NCBI GenBank assembly: GCA_964422785.1
Contig: CAYRCJ010000003.1
Coordinates: 1 to 34,329 of the forward strand
DNA: 34,329 nt
Reading direction: 5' to 3'
Source of the DNA: CAYRCJ01 sp964422785
GTDB lineage: Bacteria > Patescibacteriota > Minisyncoccia > UBA11713 > 2-01-FULL-45-33
Shown: positions 22,174 to 29,599 of the stretch, piece by piece
Layout of the letters: each line of letters starts with the position of its first letter
Numbering within the stretch: the stretch's first letter is position 1
Notes under the pieces: model-generated
Seen by the model: only the letters and a program-made list of their open reading frames with translations
Told to the model about the DNA's origin: nothing
The model's database searches: none
Program-made: the position numbers and the translations under genes

Positions 22174-23696
22174 CAGAACTTGAAAGATTACGGCAGGTAG
22201 AAAAATTTATCCTGGATAAAATCTCAAAATACGGCCTGAAGTGCGTATCTCAGCGCTTTGATATTATTCCTGACGACAGAATGTTCAGCCTGATATCCTC
22301 CAGATTGCCATCCAATTTTTCTTTCTGGCAATTTGGCCGGGATTACGAACGTTTTCGCACTGAATACGAACATGGTTTTGGCAGCGGGATATTGGAGGTG
22401 GTTTTTAACCTTGATCCATCGCGGGCCTATACTTTGTATAGTATTCCATTTGCCAAAAAAATCGCCACGTTCGCTCATGTTTACGGACACAACGATTTTT
22501 TTACCAACAATGCTTATTTCAAAAACACTCCACGGACAATTTTGGCTTCCGCTATTGCGGCAAGAGAAAGATTTTTGGGGTATGAAAGTCTGTTTGGCGT
22601 AGAGGCGGTCGAAAAAATTATTACCGCTGCTAAGTCGCTGGAGAATAATATCGATCCTGACCTGAGCAGGGTTTACGAGACTCAAAGCAAAACCCGTATC
22701 AGGCTTCTCGATGAACTGAAAGTTCTGACAAAAAATAAAAAAACAAAGAGTCCTTCAAATAAGACAATAAATGAAGAGTCCGCGGAATTGGCCAGGCGCA
22801 TTGAAATGCGCACCCCGTATTTTCAAGAACGGGACATACTATTTTACGTCATTGAAAACTCACCGATGATAAGGGAAATTTCCGATCCCGCCTGGAGATC
22901 GGCCGTAATTGATATAGTTTCGGTAATCTGGGAACAGGCGAGATATTTCGCCCCTCAAAAAGAGACGAAAATCATGAATGAGGGATGGGCCACTTTTTGG
23001 CATCAAAGACTGATGAACGACCTGCTCAAAGAAGAATTGGTTACTCCCAGGGAATTCAGTATCTACGCGGAAATGAACGGAAGTGTTTTGGCAAATCACC
23101 CGCTTCGCTTCAATCCCTATCTTTTGGGGAACGCGATCTGGGAATCCATTGAGGAGCGATGGGACAAAGGCAGATTTGGAGAAGAATACGAAAAAGAAAA
23201 AGATATCCATAAATTAAAGACATGGGATACCGGCATCTGTAAAGGCCGTGAAAAAATTTTTGAAGTCAGGGCAACCCATAATGATTGGCGGTTTATAGAC
23301 GATTTTTTAACTCAAGAAGTGGTCGATAGGCTGCAATATTATATTTATCAGGTTGTGGATGGAAAGCTTGAAGTGGTTACCAGAGATGTCAGGTATATAA
23401 AAAGAGTAATTCTCGATATGCTTGAAAATTTCGGACTTCCCAAAATAGTGATCAAAAGCAACCTGGATCAAAAAAACAGGCAGGCGCTTTCTCTGAATCA
23501 TATATATGACGGCAAAGATCTCGATGACGAATATAGAATCAAAACAATGGAATACATTTTTTATCTTTGGGGCCGCCAGGTTAAGCTAAGGACAAATTGC
23601 GGCAAGGATTCTGAGTGTACGGTGTTTTCGTACGATGGAACCAAACATATTCAAAGTACAGGCTGTAAAAAAGGCGAATGCAAACACATAATATAA
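22170..23696 (+). CDS. spoVR: SpoVR family protein (YcgB-like)
   Basis: SpoVR is needed for spore cortex formation in Bacillus; in non-sporulating bacteria its homologue YcgB accompanies PrkA and YeaH in stress responses. The 508 aa match the family length. Signatures include HVYGHNDFFTNNAYF (about 108-122), WEQARYFAPQKETKIMNEGWATFWHQRLM (about 252-280), NPYLLGNAIWESIEERW (about 313-330) and a C-terminal region DVRYIKRVILDMLENFGLPKI. The extreme C-terminus has four cysteines (CGKDSEC...CKKGEC, about 480-505), which may bind metal; I do not know this as a family feature. An ATGA overlap links it to yeaH, and a terminator follows. The presence of the complete trio in a CPR-like genome without sporulation is unexpected. 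Confidence 0.93.
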   Translation: MTELERLRQVEKFILDKISKYGLKCVSQRFDIIPDDRMFSLISSRLPSNFSFWQFGRDYERFRTEYEHGFGSGILEVVFNLDPSRAYTLYSIPFAKKIATFAHVYGHNDFFTNNAYFKNTPRTILASAIAARERFLGYESLFGVEAVEKIITAAKSLENNIDPDLSRVYETQSKTRIRLLDELKVLTKNKKTKSPSNKTINEESAELARRIEMRTPYFQERDILFYVIENSPMIREISDPAWRSAVIDIVSVIWEQARYFAPQKETKIMNEGWATFWHQRLMNDLLKEELVTPREFSIYAEMNGSVLANHPLRFNPYLLGNAIWESIEERWDKGRFGEEYEKEKDIHKLKTWDTGICKGREKIFEVRATHNDWRFIDDFLTQEVVDRLQYYIYQVVDGKLEVVTRDVRYIKRVILDMLENFGLPKIVIKSNLDQKNRQALSLNHIYDGKDLDDEYRIKTMEYIFYLWGRQVKLRTNCGKDSECTVFSYDGTKHIQSTGCKKGECKHII

Positions 23697-23702
23697 TTAA
23701 AA

Positions 23703-23727
23703 CCGGGCTTATTGCCCGGCTTTTTAT
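23703..23727 (+). terminator. Intrinsic terminator after spoVR
   Basis: CCGGGC-TTATT-GCCCGG (23703-23719) is followed by CTTTTTATTT. Its right arm overlaps the -35 region of the next promoter. Confidence 0.88.
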
Positions 23728-23740
23728 TTAAAGCTATGAT
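23712..23740 (+). promoter_or_regulatory. Promoter of the GT2 gene, overlapping the spoVR terminator
   Basis: TTGCCC (23712-23717), a 17-nt spacer and TATGAT (23735-23740) end 6 nt before ATG 23747. No SD is present, so the transcript is probably leaderless. Confidence 0.65.
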
Positions 23741-23746
23741 TTTTTT

Positions 23747-25273
23747 ATGAATGGGAGAGGTTATCTTAAAATCGGTTTCTCTCAAGATCTTTCAGGGAGC
23801 GAAAGGGTTATTTATCGTTTTCTGGAAATTTTCCCGGGGGCTTTGACTTGGGCGACTTTTCTGGGAATATTCGCGGCCTCCGCCTGGTATCCGACCGGGG
23901 CGGCGTTTTTTATAATTATCTTCGACTTGTATTGGTTTATAAAAACAGTATTTTTGTCTTTGCATCTCCGGGCCAATTGGAGGCGGATGCAGGAGAATTT
24001 AAAAATAAATTGGAAAGATCGCCTTTCGAATCTTAATCATGATAGAATCTGGCAGTTGGTAATACTCCCGACGTCAAAAGAGAACTACGAAGTCGTTCGG
24101 GATTCTTTTTCGGCTTTGAAGAATTGCCATTGGCCGAAAGAAAAAATGATGGTTGTGCTTGCCTGCGAAGAAAGATACCGGGAGATCGGGAGCAACATAG
24201 CGTCTAAAATAAAAGATGAATTTGGAAATATTTTCCCCAATTTTTTGGTAACTTTTCATCCAAAAGATTTGGAAGGGGAGATTCCCGGAAAGGGCGGCAA
24301 TGAAACTTGGGCCGCAAGAGAAGCCAAAAAAATATTCATAGACCCGGGAACGATCCCTTACAAAGACGTTATCGTGTCCTCATTTGATATTGATACTCAA
24401 ATCTATCCTTACTATTTTGAAATACTGACTTGGAATTTTTTAACCGCCAAAAATCCCCTGAGGTCTTCTTTTCAGCCGGTACCGGTTTACAATAACAACG
24501 TCTGGGCGGTGCCAGCGCTATCGCGCGTGGTGGCGAGCTCCGGAACATTTTGGCAGATGATGCAGCAGGAGAGGCCTGAACGGCTTACCACTTTTTCTTC
24601 TCATTCCATGAGCCTGGTAACGCTTTTGGATTTGGATTTCTGGCAGACAAATATTGTATCTGAGGATTCAAGAATATTTTGGAACTCGTTGCTTTTTTAC
24701 GACGGGGACTACGAGTCCGTCCCGCTTTCATATCCTGTTTCGATGGATGCAAATTTGGCGCCGACACTCTGGCAAACTATTAAGAATGTTTATAAACAGC
24801 AGCGTCGCTGGGCTTGGGGAGTTGAGAATTTTCCATATGTCATGTTCGGATTTTTAAAGAACAAAAAAATATCTATTAGGAAAAAAATATATTATACCCT
24901 GAATATGATTGAGGGTTACTGGTCGTGGTCCACAAACGCGATTATGATTTTTGCCTTGGGCTGGCTCCCGATTCTTTTGGGCGGCAGAGAGTTCAATAGT
25001 TTGGTTTTGGCCTACAATCTGCCGACGATTACCAGAACAATTATGACATTTGCTATGGCCGGGATGATTACTTCCGCGATAATTTCTATGTCTCTCCTGC
25101 CTCCGCGCCCCGCAGGTTTTAAAAAAATAAAAAACTTGGGACTGCTTCTTCAATGGCTTATGGTCCCGATAACAATAGTTTTTTTTGGAGCCATCCCCGC
25201 GATAGAAGCCCAAACCCGCCTGATGATAGGGAAGTATATGGGATTTTGGATAACGCCTAAGCATAGGAAATAA
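23747..25273 (+). CDS. Membrane glycosyltransferase, GT2-like, processive type
   Basis: This is probably a family 2 transferase that polymerises or exports a surface polysaccharide. In 508 aa, two N-terminal transmembrane helices (about 32-55 and 58-76) precede a cytoplasmic GT-A domain. Its acidic motif is SSFDIDTQIYP (about 208-218, D-x-D), the catalytic-type acidic residue sits in VSEDSRIFW (about 303), and the product-binding QxxRW motif is QQRRWAWGVENF (about 347). Three hydrophobic helices follow (about 385-408, 425-445, 465-485). The arrangement is that of cellulose or hyaluronan synthase-like proteins, but with a short GT core lacking a PilZ domain. It is a single-gene unit between spoVR and a convergent operon. 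The sugar donor is unknown. Confidence 0.85.
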   Translation: MNGRGYLKIGFSQDLSGSERVIYRFLEIFPGALTWATFLGIFAASAWYPTGAAFFIIIFDLYWFIKTVFLSLHLRANWRRMQENLKINWKDRLSNLNHDRIWQLVILPTSKENYEVVRDSFSALKNCHWPKEKMMVVLACEERYREIGSNIASKIKDEFGNIFPNFLVTFHPKDLEGEIPGKGGNETWAAREAKKIFIDPGTIPYKDVIVSSFDIDTQIYPYYFEILTWNFLTAKNPLRSSFQPVPVYNNNVWAVPALSRVVASSGTFWQMMQQERPERLTTFSSHSMSLVTLLDLDFWQTNIVSEDSRIFWNSLLFYDGDYESVPLSYPVSMDANLAPTLWQTIKNVYKQQRRWAWGVENFPYVMFGFLKNKKISIRKKIYYTLNMIEGYWSWSTNAIMIFALGWLPILLGGREFNSLVLAYNLPTITRTIMTFAMAGMITSAIISMSLLPPRPAGFKKIKNLGLLLQWLMVPITIVFFGAIPAIEAQTRLMIGKYMGFWITPKHRK

Positions 25274-25274
25274 A

Positions 25275-25299
25275 AGCCACACCCTAATTGGATGTGGCT
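25275..25299 (-). terminator. Terminator of the FolB-oxygenase operon
   Basis: The stem AGCCACA/TGTGGCT (25275-25281, 25293-25299) has additional inner pairs. On the minus strand it is followed by TTTTATTT. It lies between the convergent 25273 and 25306 stops and may act weakly in both directions. Confidence 0.75.
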
Positions 25300-25305
25300 C
25301 GATCT

Positions 25306-25791
25306 TTAAGCGCCGCAACAGCATGGGCCTCCACAACTTGGGGCGCAACAAGAAAATTCTTCTTCTTGATTATTTTTTTGCTGCTCTTTTTTACTTTTAA
25401 TATCCGGGTGAATGTCGCATGCTTCCCAAAGTTTTTGATCAAAAGGAATATTATTTTTTTTCATAAACACTACCGTATCGTGATATGTCGCTATTGTAGA
25501 TATTTTAGATCCGTCTTTTGGTTCGTGATGCAGAAAATGTCCGGCTATTCCATCGCAAAACTTTTGATATTCTTTTGTGAAAAGCAAAAACGCATGCCAT
25601 CCGGTATCAATCATTGGAGAGGGGACAAATCTCTTATCTGGATAATCAGCGCACATGACAAGGAATGCAACTACACCATCGACAATTGATTCGGCAACAG
25701 TTTGTGAAATGTTTTCATCCTTAACAATTCTTCTGGAAAGGCGCCCTTTAAAAGTACTACCAATCAAACCCCGAGATTTTTTTTCTGTCAT
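25306..25791 (-). CDS. GRDP/DUF1399-like protein with cysteine-rich C-terminal tail
   Basis: In 161 aa the central part carries PSPMIDTGWHAFLLFTKEYQKFCD (about 57-80) and GHFLHHEP, resembling the D-x-x-WH-x-H-[IL] core of glycine-rich-domain proteins (DUF1399-like), whose biochemical role is largely unknown. A charged linker (KSKKEQQKNNQEEEF) leads to the last 15 residues, SCCAPSCGGPCCCGA, with six Cys in a Cys/Gly/Pro tail that could bind a metal or cluster or be modified. SD GGGAGG lies about 5 nt before the ATG. It is 1 bp downstream of the FolB-oxygenase fusion, so the two are co-expressed. No signal peptide is present. Any link to the oxygenase, as substrate or partner, is inference. Confidence 0.75.
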   Translation of the reverse strand: MTEKKSRGLIGSTFKGRLSRRIVKDENISQTVAESIVDGVVAFLVMCADYPDKRFVPSPMIDTGWHAFLLFTKEYQKFCDGIAGHFLHHEPKDGSKISTIATYHDTVVFMKKNNIPFDQKLWEACDIHPDIKSKKEQQKNNQEEEFSCCAPSCGGPCCCGA

Positions 25792-25792
25792 T

Positions 25793-26761
25793 TTATCCTC
25801 CCTTTCTTTTTGAAGACCGTGTTCTTTGCCGCAATCCGAATACGATTCGCTCCTCCGTGATATCGGTTACAAAGTGAAACGGCTGGTATGTGCTTCCAAA
25901 AAAACCAGGTCCGCGGATTATGATTACATTTCCCGGCGTTGTGTCCAAAAATATCGGATCAGAACCGGATCTATCGCGGCATATTGCAAACTTTGATTTC
26001 CCGCTCAAAATAAAAACCGGGATAATGTTTATTCTGGATTTGCCGTCTCGATGTGGAGTAATACCAATTGAGCCGTTATTGTATTTTTGGAGAGACGCAT
26101 CATTAAATTCCAGCGGTATTGTAAAAAGATTCGGAATTCCCAAGAGCGATAACTTTCTTATCATAAGTTCTGTAAAATCGTTCTTTAGCTGCCAAAATAA
26201 ACTATCGGTCGGAAAATCGATAAACGAGGAAAGTTGTTCTCGGACTTTGCCGTTGCCGATTATTTCCGGTTGAGGTGCGTAAGAAAACTTTTCTGCCTCG
26301 CTGAGCAACGCCAGCCGTCTCTTTTTACTTAATATTGGCAATGACATGCCTCCAAAAGAGGCGATATTTTCTACAACACTTTTAAGATCAAAATCCAAAA
26401 GGTTAATGTGTTGAGGTATTTTTTCTCTGGTTACAGTGATGCCGGGAGTGCCATTATTCCAAATATCCGCCTTGCGGATGGTGAGAGTGAGCAAGTTCGC
26501 CTTTGGCGTTTCGAGAACTTTTTCTGCGATGCGCTCCGCAATTTTTTCTATGGTGTTAAACTTTTCACTGCCAATCACCTCGGTAATAATGTTTCTCGCG
26601 ATTCTGTAGTCGAATACATCACTTATTTTATCGGTGCGATGAGCGTTTGAGTTTGCATTAACGTTAATATCTATACGGAATCGCTGAAATTTACTTCTTT
26701 CTTTAGCGGTTACCCCGTGTTTTCCTTCTATTATTAAGTTTTCAATGAATATGGTTTCCAT
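25793..26761 (-). CDS. Dihydroneopterin aldolase-like domain fused to a 2OG-Fe(II) oxygenase-like domain
   Basis: This is a two-domain protein of 322 aa. Residues 1-118 are FolB-like: IENLIIEGKHGVTAKERSKFQRFRIDINV, DVFDYRIARNIITEVI, TIEKIAERIAEKVLE, LTIRKADIW (Lys at the position used for catalysis) and ITVTREK. Residues about 185-315 look like an AlkB/2-oxoglutarate Fe(II) dioxygenase jelly roll: GITPHRDGKSRINIIPVFILSG gives the H-x-D iron ligands, PFHFVTDI the distal His, and RIVFGLRQRTR an Arg for 2-oxoglutarate. About 65 residues of unassigned linker lie between. SD AAGGAAA precedes the ATG. No other pterin biosynthesis gene is in the window. Both domains appear to keep active residues; the substrate is unknown. 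Confidence 0.8.
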   Translation of the reverse strand: METIFIENLIIEGKHGVTAKERSKFQRFRIDINVNANSNAHRTDKISDVFDYRIARNIITEVIGSEKFNTIEKIAERIAEKVLETPKANLLTLTIRKADIWNNGTPGITVTREKIPQHINLLDFDLKSVVENIASFGGMSLPILSKKRRLALLSEAEKFSYAPQPEIIGNGKVREQLSSFIDFPTDSLFWQLKNDFTELMIRKLSLLGIPNLFTIPLEFNDASLQKYNNGSIGITPHRDGKSRINIIPVFILSGKSKFAICRDRSGSDPIFLDTTPGNVIIIRGPGFFGSTYQPFHFVTDITEERIVFGLRQRTRSSKRKGG

Positions 26762-26789
26762 TATTTTTCCTTTCCGTTTAGTAAATAAA

Positions 26790-26812
26790 AAACCGCCACA
26801 GATGGGCGGTTT
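26790..26812 (-). terminator. Terminator/attenuator hairpin in the leader of the FolB-oxygenase operon
   Basis: On the minus strand AAACCGCC (26812-26805), loop CATCTGT, GGCGGTTT (26797-26790) runs into TTTTTTATTT. It lies 28 nt upstream of the operon's first ATG. Its 5' arm is also perfectly complementary over 8 nt to an upstream leader segment (26850-26843), which could form a competing antiterminator. Confidence 0.75.
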
Positions 26813-26830
26813 CGCGCTAATGGTCTGTTT

Positions 26831-26917
26831 TTACGCAAAAGCACCGCCCACTGTAATATCAGTGAGTTCGATATGAACAAATCCGGACCAAGTTGTTATT
26901 ATTTTATTGGTGAGCAT
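26831..26917 (-). CDS. Possible 28-aa leader peptide (uORF)
   Basis: This short frame on the minus strand runs from ATG 26917 to TAA 26831 and encodes MLTNKIITTWSGFVHIEL followed by ten more residues ending GGAFA. It begins 14 nt after the -10 box of a good promoter and has no SD, consistent with near-leaderless translation. Its last codons overlap the TGGGCGGT segment (26850-26843) that can pair with the terminator's 5' arm. A ribosome translating it would therefore influence which hairpin forms. It may also be a real small protein, or a chance ORF within a non-coding RNA leader. Confidence 0.45.
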   Translation of the reverse strand: MLTNKIITTWSGFVHIELTDITVGGAFA

Positions 26918-26931
26918 GTTTTTACTACTTA

Positions 26932-26959
26932 ACTATACAACGTCTAGTTATTAAAACAA
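26932..26959 (-). promoter_or_regulatory. Promoter of the leader / FolB-oxygenase operon
   Basis: On the minus strand TTGTTT (26959-26954), a 16-nt spacer and TATAGT (26937-26932). It lies directly downstream of the recG stop codon (26961). Confidence 0.7.
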
Positions 26960-26960
26960 G

Positions 26961-29075
26961 TTACTCAAAATGCAGGGGCTCCGATTGGAGCTTATTTATT
27001 TTTTCTTCGAGAAGTGGATATTTTGAAATAGAATTTGTTTCTATTATATTTTTAGCCTCGGCTCTCGCCGCTTCCACCATTTTTATATTTCGCAAAGCCT
27101 CCATTCCGATGTCAGAAATTCCGGATTGTTTGCCTCCGGCAAGTTCCCCGGGGCCGCGAAATTCCAAATCGTATTCTGCAAGCTCAAAGCCGCTTTTTGC
27201 CTCACGGAGCGCCTTCAGCCTTTTGTTTATATTTTCAGAATATGAAGACGGAAAGATAAAACAATATGATTGAGCCTTGCCACGGCCCACTCTGCCCCTA
27301 AATTGATGCAGCTGAGCGAGGCCGAAGCGTTCAGCACCCTCAATTATCATGATTGTGGCATTGGGGACGTCGACGCCGACTTCTATGACGGAAGTGGAAA
27401 CCAGAATATTTGTTTTCCCGTCTCTAAAGTCTCCCATCGCTTCTTCTTTTTCTTTGGGGGTCAGTTTGCCGTGCATAAGCCCGATTTCAAACTCCGGAAA
27501 TATTTTTTCTTTTAGCTTTTTATATTCTTCCTTAACGGATTTTAGATCGAGTTTAAAAATGTCGTCTTTGGCGTCGTCTTTTGGATTTATTTTTGGGCAG
27601 ATTACAAATGCCTGCTCGCCCCGCGCAAGTTTTTGTCTTATAAATTCATACGCCAAGGCTCTGTCTTTTGGAGGCACTACTTTTGTCTCTATGGATTTTC
27701 TGCCAGGAGGCAATTCATCGAGAACTGTAACATCCAAGTCCGCGTAGATTGAAAGAGCCAAGGTGCGGGGGATTGGAGTGGCCGTCATAGTTAAAAAATG
27801 TGGCGTCGATTTATTCTTTCTTAAAAGTTTTGATCTTTGCTTTACTCCGAATCTGTGCTGTTCGTCCACCATGGCCAAAGCTAAATTTTTAAACGCTACT
27901 TTTTTTTCAATCAAAGAATGCGTGCCGATAAGTATTTGTATTTCTCCTTCGCGGGCCCATTTCAAAAGCTGGGCTTTGGAAGCGTGAGTCGGTCCGTTTG
28001 GATTTACCTTGGACGGAAATTTTTCAGAAATAGAAGAAGTCAAAAGCCCGATTTTGATACCGGTATTTTTTAAGAGTTTCCAAAATCCGTCGAAATGCTG
28101 ACGGGCCAAAATCTCCGTGGGCGCCATATATGTGGCTTGCATGCGGTTTTTAGCCACCATAAAGGCGGCAGAGGCCGCCACTGCCGTTTTGCCGGAGCCT
28201 ACGTCGCCCTCAAGAAGCCTGTTCATGGGGTGGCCGGATTCCAAATCTTTTTTAACGTCAGACATTGCTTTCATTTGTGCCGCGGTGGGGGAGAAGGAAA
28301 GCAATTTTATAAATTCAGATTTTAAATTCTCCAGATTATCAAAATTGATTCCGGAAGTTTTTTTGATCTCTTCTTTTTCTTTCATCCTGGAGAGTTGTAT
28401 CAAAAAAACTTCCTCAAACGCGAAGCGTTTTCTGGCAGCCTCCGTATGAGAAATATTTTTTGGATTATGCATTACCCGCGCGGCTACGTCTCTCAACGGG
28501 AGATGGTATTTCTCAACAATATTTTTCGGCAAAAATTCCGGGATTTGCAGATGGGGGAGGATTTTTTTGACGGCCTTTTCTATCCACAATGAACTTACGC
28601 CTGCGGCTGACGGGTATATCGGTATCAAACTTGTTTCCATGTTTCTGGTAAAATTTGGAATTACGTTCGAGGGTATTATTTCATAATTCGGATTTGCCAA
28701 ATAATATTCCCCGCGGCGGTTTGCGACTTTTCCCGAAAATATCGCCGACGATCCCACCGGTATCATTTTGGCGATATACGGCTGACGGAACCAGATTAAT
28801 TTTATGCTTCCGGTTTGATCTTCCACGGTGGCCTGGGCGATTGCCATTTTTGTTTTCCAGGTTTTTTCGTAGTCTATTTTTTTTACGCGGCCCCAGATGC
28901 GGACTGTTTCGCCGGTAATAATTTCATCTATTCTTTTTAAATCTCCGGGGTTTTCGTATCTGGCCGGAAAATGATCGATCAAGTCCCCGGCTGTTATAAG
29001 TTTTAATTTTTTTAAACCCAATTTTTGCTTGGGAAGCAGCCTAAAAATTTCTTCAAGGGGAGTTGATAGGTTCAT
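26961..29075 (-). CDS. recG: ATP-dependent DNA helicase RecG
   Basis: RecG reverses stalled replication forks and migrates Holliday junctions. ATG 29075 gives 704 aa, near the usual 690; the frame continues upstream only into tRNA-Arg. The N-terminal wedge/OB domain (about 30-150; LITAGDLIDHFPARYENPGDL, GETVRIWGRVKKID) precedes the superfamily 2 motor: motif I LLEGDVGSGKTAVAASAA (about 290-307), APTEILARQH, DEQHRFGVKQR (motif II, DEQH), TMTATPIPRTLALSIYADLDVTVLDELPPGR, and helicase C motifs LVSTSVIEVGVDVPNATIMIIEGAERFGLAQLHQFRGRVGRG. Only 7 nt separate the tRNA-Arg 3' end from the start codon and there is no SD. Confidence 0.97.
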   Translation of the reverse strand: MNLSTPLEEIFRLLPKQKLGLKKLKLITAGDLIDHFPARYENPGDLKRIDEIITGETVRIWGRVKKIDYEKTWKTKMAIAQATVEDQTGSIKLIWFRQPYIAKMIPVGSSAIFSGKVANRRGEYYLANPNYEIIPSNVIPNFTRNMETSLIPIYPSAAGVSSLWIEKAVKKILPHLQIPEFLPKNIVEKYHLPLRDVAARVMHNPKNISHTEAARKRFAFEEVFLIQLSRMKEKEEIKKTSGINFDNLENLKSEFIKLLSFSPTAAQMKAMSDVKKDLESGHPMNRLLEGDVGSGKTAVAASAAFMVAKNRMQATYMAPTEILARQHFDGFWKLLKNTGIKIGLLTSSISEKFPSKVNPNGPTHASKAQLLKWAREGEIQILIGTHSLIEKKVAFKNLALAMVDEQHRFGVKQRSKLLRKNKSTPHFLTMTATPIPRTLALSIYADLDVTVLDELPPGRKSIETKVVPPKDRALAYEFIRQKLARGEQAFVICPKINPKDDAKDDIFKLDLKSVKEEYKKLKEKIFPEFEIGLMHGKLTPKEKEEAMGDFRDGKTNILVSTSVIEVGVDVPNATIMIIEGAERFGLAQLHQFRGRVGRGKAQSYCFIFPSSYSENINKRLKALREAKSGFELAEYDLEFRGPGELAGGKQSGISDIGMEALRNIKMVEAARAEAKNIIETNSISKYPLLEEKINKLQSEPLHFE

Positions 29076-29082
29076 ATTTTTG

Positions 29083-29154
29083 TGCGCCCACGAGGAATCG
29101 AACCTCGATCTTGGGATCCGCAATCCCATGTCCTATCCGTTGAACGATGAGCGC
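29083..29154 (-). tRNA. tRNA-Arg (anticodon GCG)
   Basis: The acceptor is GCGCTCA/TGGGCGC (one T-G pair) and the D-arm GTTC/GGAC. The anticodon stem TGGGA/TCCCA carries loop TTGCGGA, giving anticodon GCG for CGC and CGU. The T-arm is CGAGG-TTCGATT-CCTCG with discriminator A. CCA is not encoded. Most bacteria use ACG (deaminated to ICG) for these codons. Confidence 0.93.
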
Positions 29155-29182
29155 GTTCAATGGATAAAATCTAGCATATTTT

Positions 29183-29359
29183 CTATAAAAAAACATCTCC
29201 GACGGCTGTCGCGGTGAGCTGATGCCCTAATCTTTGAGCATCTTGATCGAGAGTTGTTTGAAAACGCGAGAACGTTAAAAGTGCCGTTAACGCCAAGGGC
29301 GCCAGCGAGACGGCGCTGAGCAAAAGCACGAATTTGGTTCGCAGCCTAGGTTGTTTCAT
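29183..29359 (-). CDS. 58-aa ORF with N-terminal membrane anchor, possible gene fragment
   Basis: This frame (ATG 29359 to TAG 29183) occupies most of the 326-bp interval between two tRNA genes, which is otherwise empty. The protein starts MKQPRLRTKFVLLLSAVSLA, then PLALTALLTF: a basic N-terminus and one strong transmembrane or signal segment (about 9-29). A polar helix (SRFQTTLDQDAQRLGHQL) follows. This looks like the beginning of a membrane sensor such as a histidine kinase or chemoreceptor, cut off after the first helix. It is more GC-rich than neighbouring genes. No clear SD is present, so it may be a truncated, acquired gene start or a genuine small membrane protein. Confidence 0.4.
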   Translation of the reverse strand: MKQPRLRTKFVLLLSAVSLAPLALTALLTFSRFQTTLDQDAQRLGHQLTATAVGDVFL

Positions 29360-29480
29360 TTTTTAATATCAACTTATTTTTACATACTTATTATAACAGA
29401 CTTTTTTCCGGCCGGTACACCAATTTTTTTAGAACGCTTCTAAATATGGCCTAAATATGCTAAATCTTAGATGTTGGTTT

Positions 29481-29567
29481 GGAAGTGTGGCTGAGTGGTT
29501 GAAGGCACCAGTCTTGAAAACTGGCAGGTCCGCAAGGGCCTCGGAGGTTCGAATCCTCCCACTTCCG
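29481..29567 (+). tRNA. tRNA-Ser (anticodon UGA)
   Basis: The acceptor is GGAAGTG/CACTTCC and discriminator G is typical for Ser. The anticodon stem CCAGT/ACTGG carries loop CTTGAAA with anticodon UGA (reads UCA). The long variable arm contains GGTCCGCAAGGGCC, and the T-arm is GGAGG-TTCGAAT-CCTCC. CCA is not encoded. Confidence 0.96.
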
Positions 29568-29599
29568 CAAGGTTTTAAATAAAGTATAATAAAGACACT

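Noticed and set aside
29076..29129. RecG start at 29129
   Set aside because: The extra 18 codons are entirely within tRNA-Arg and its 3' spacer; ATG 29075 gives the normal RecG start.
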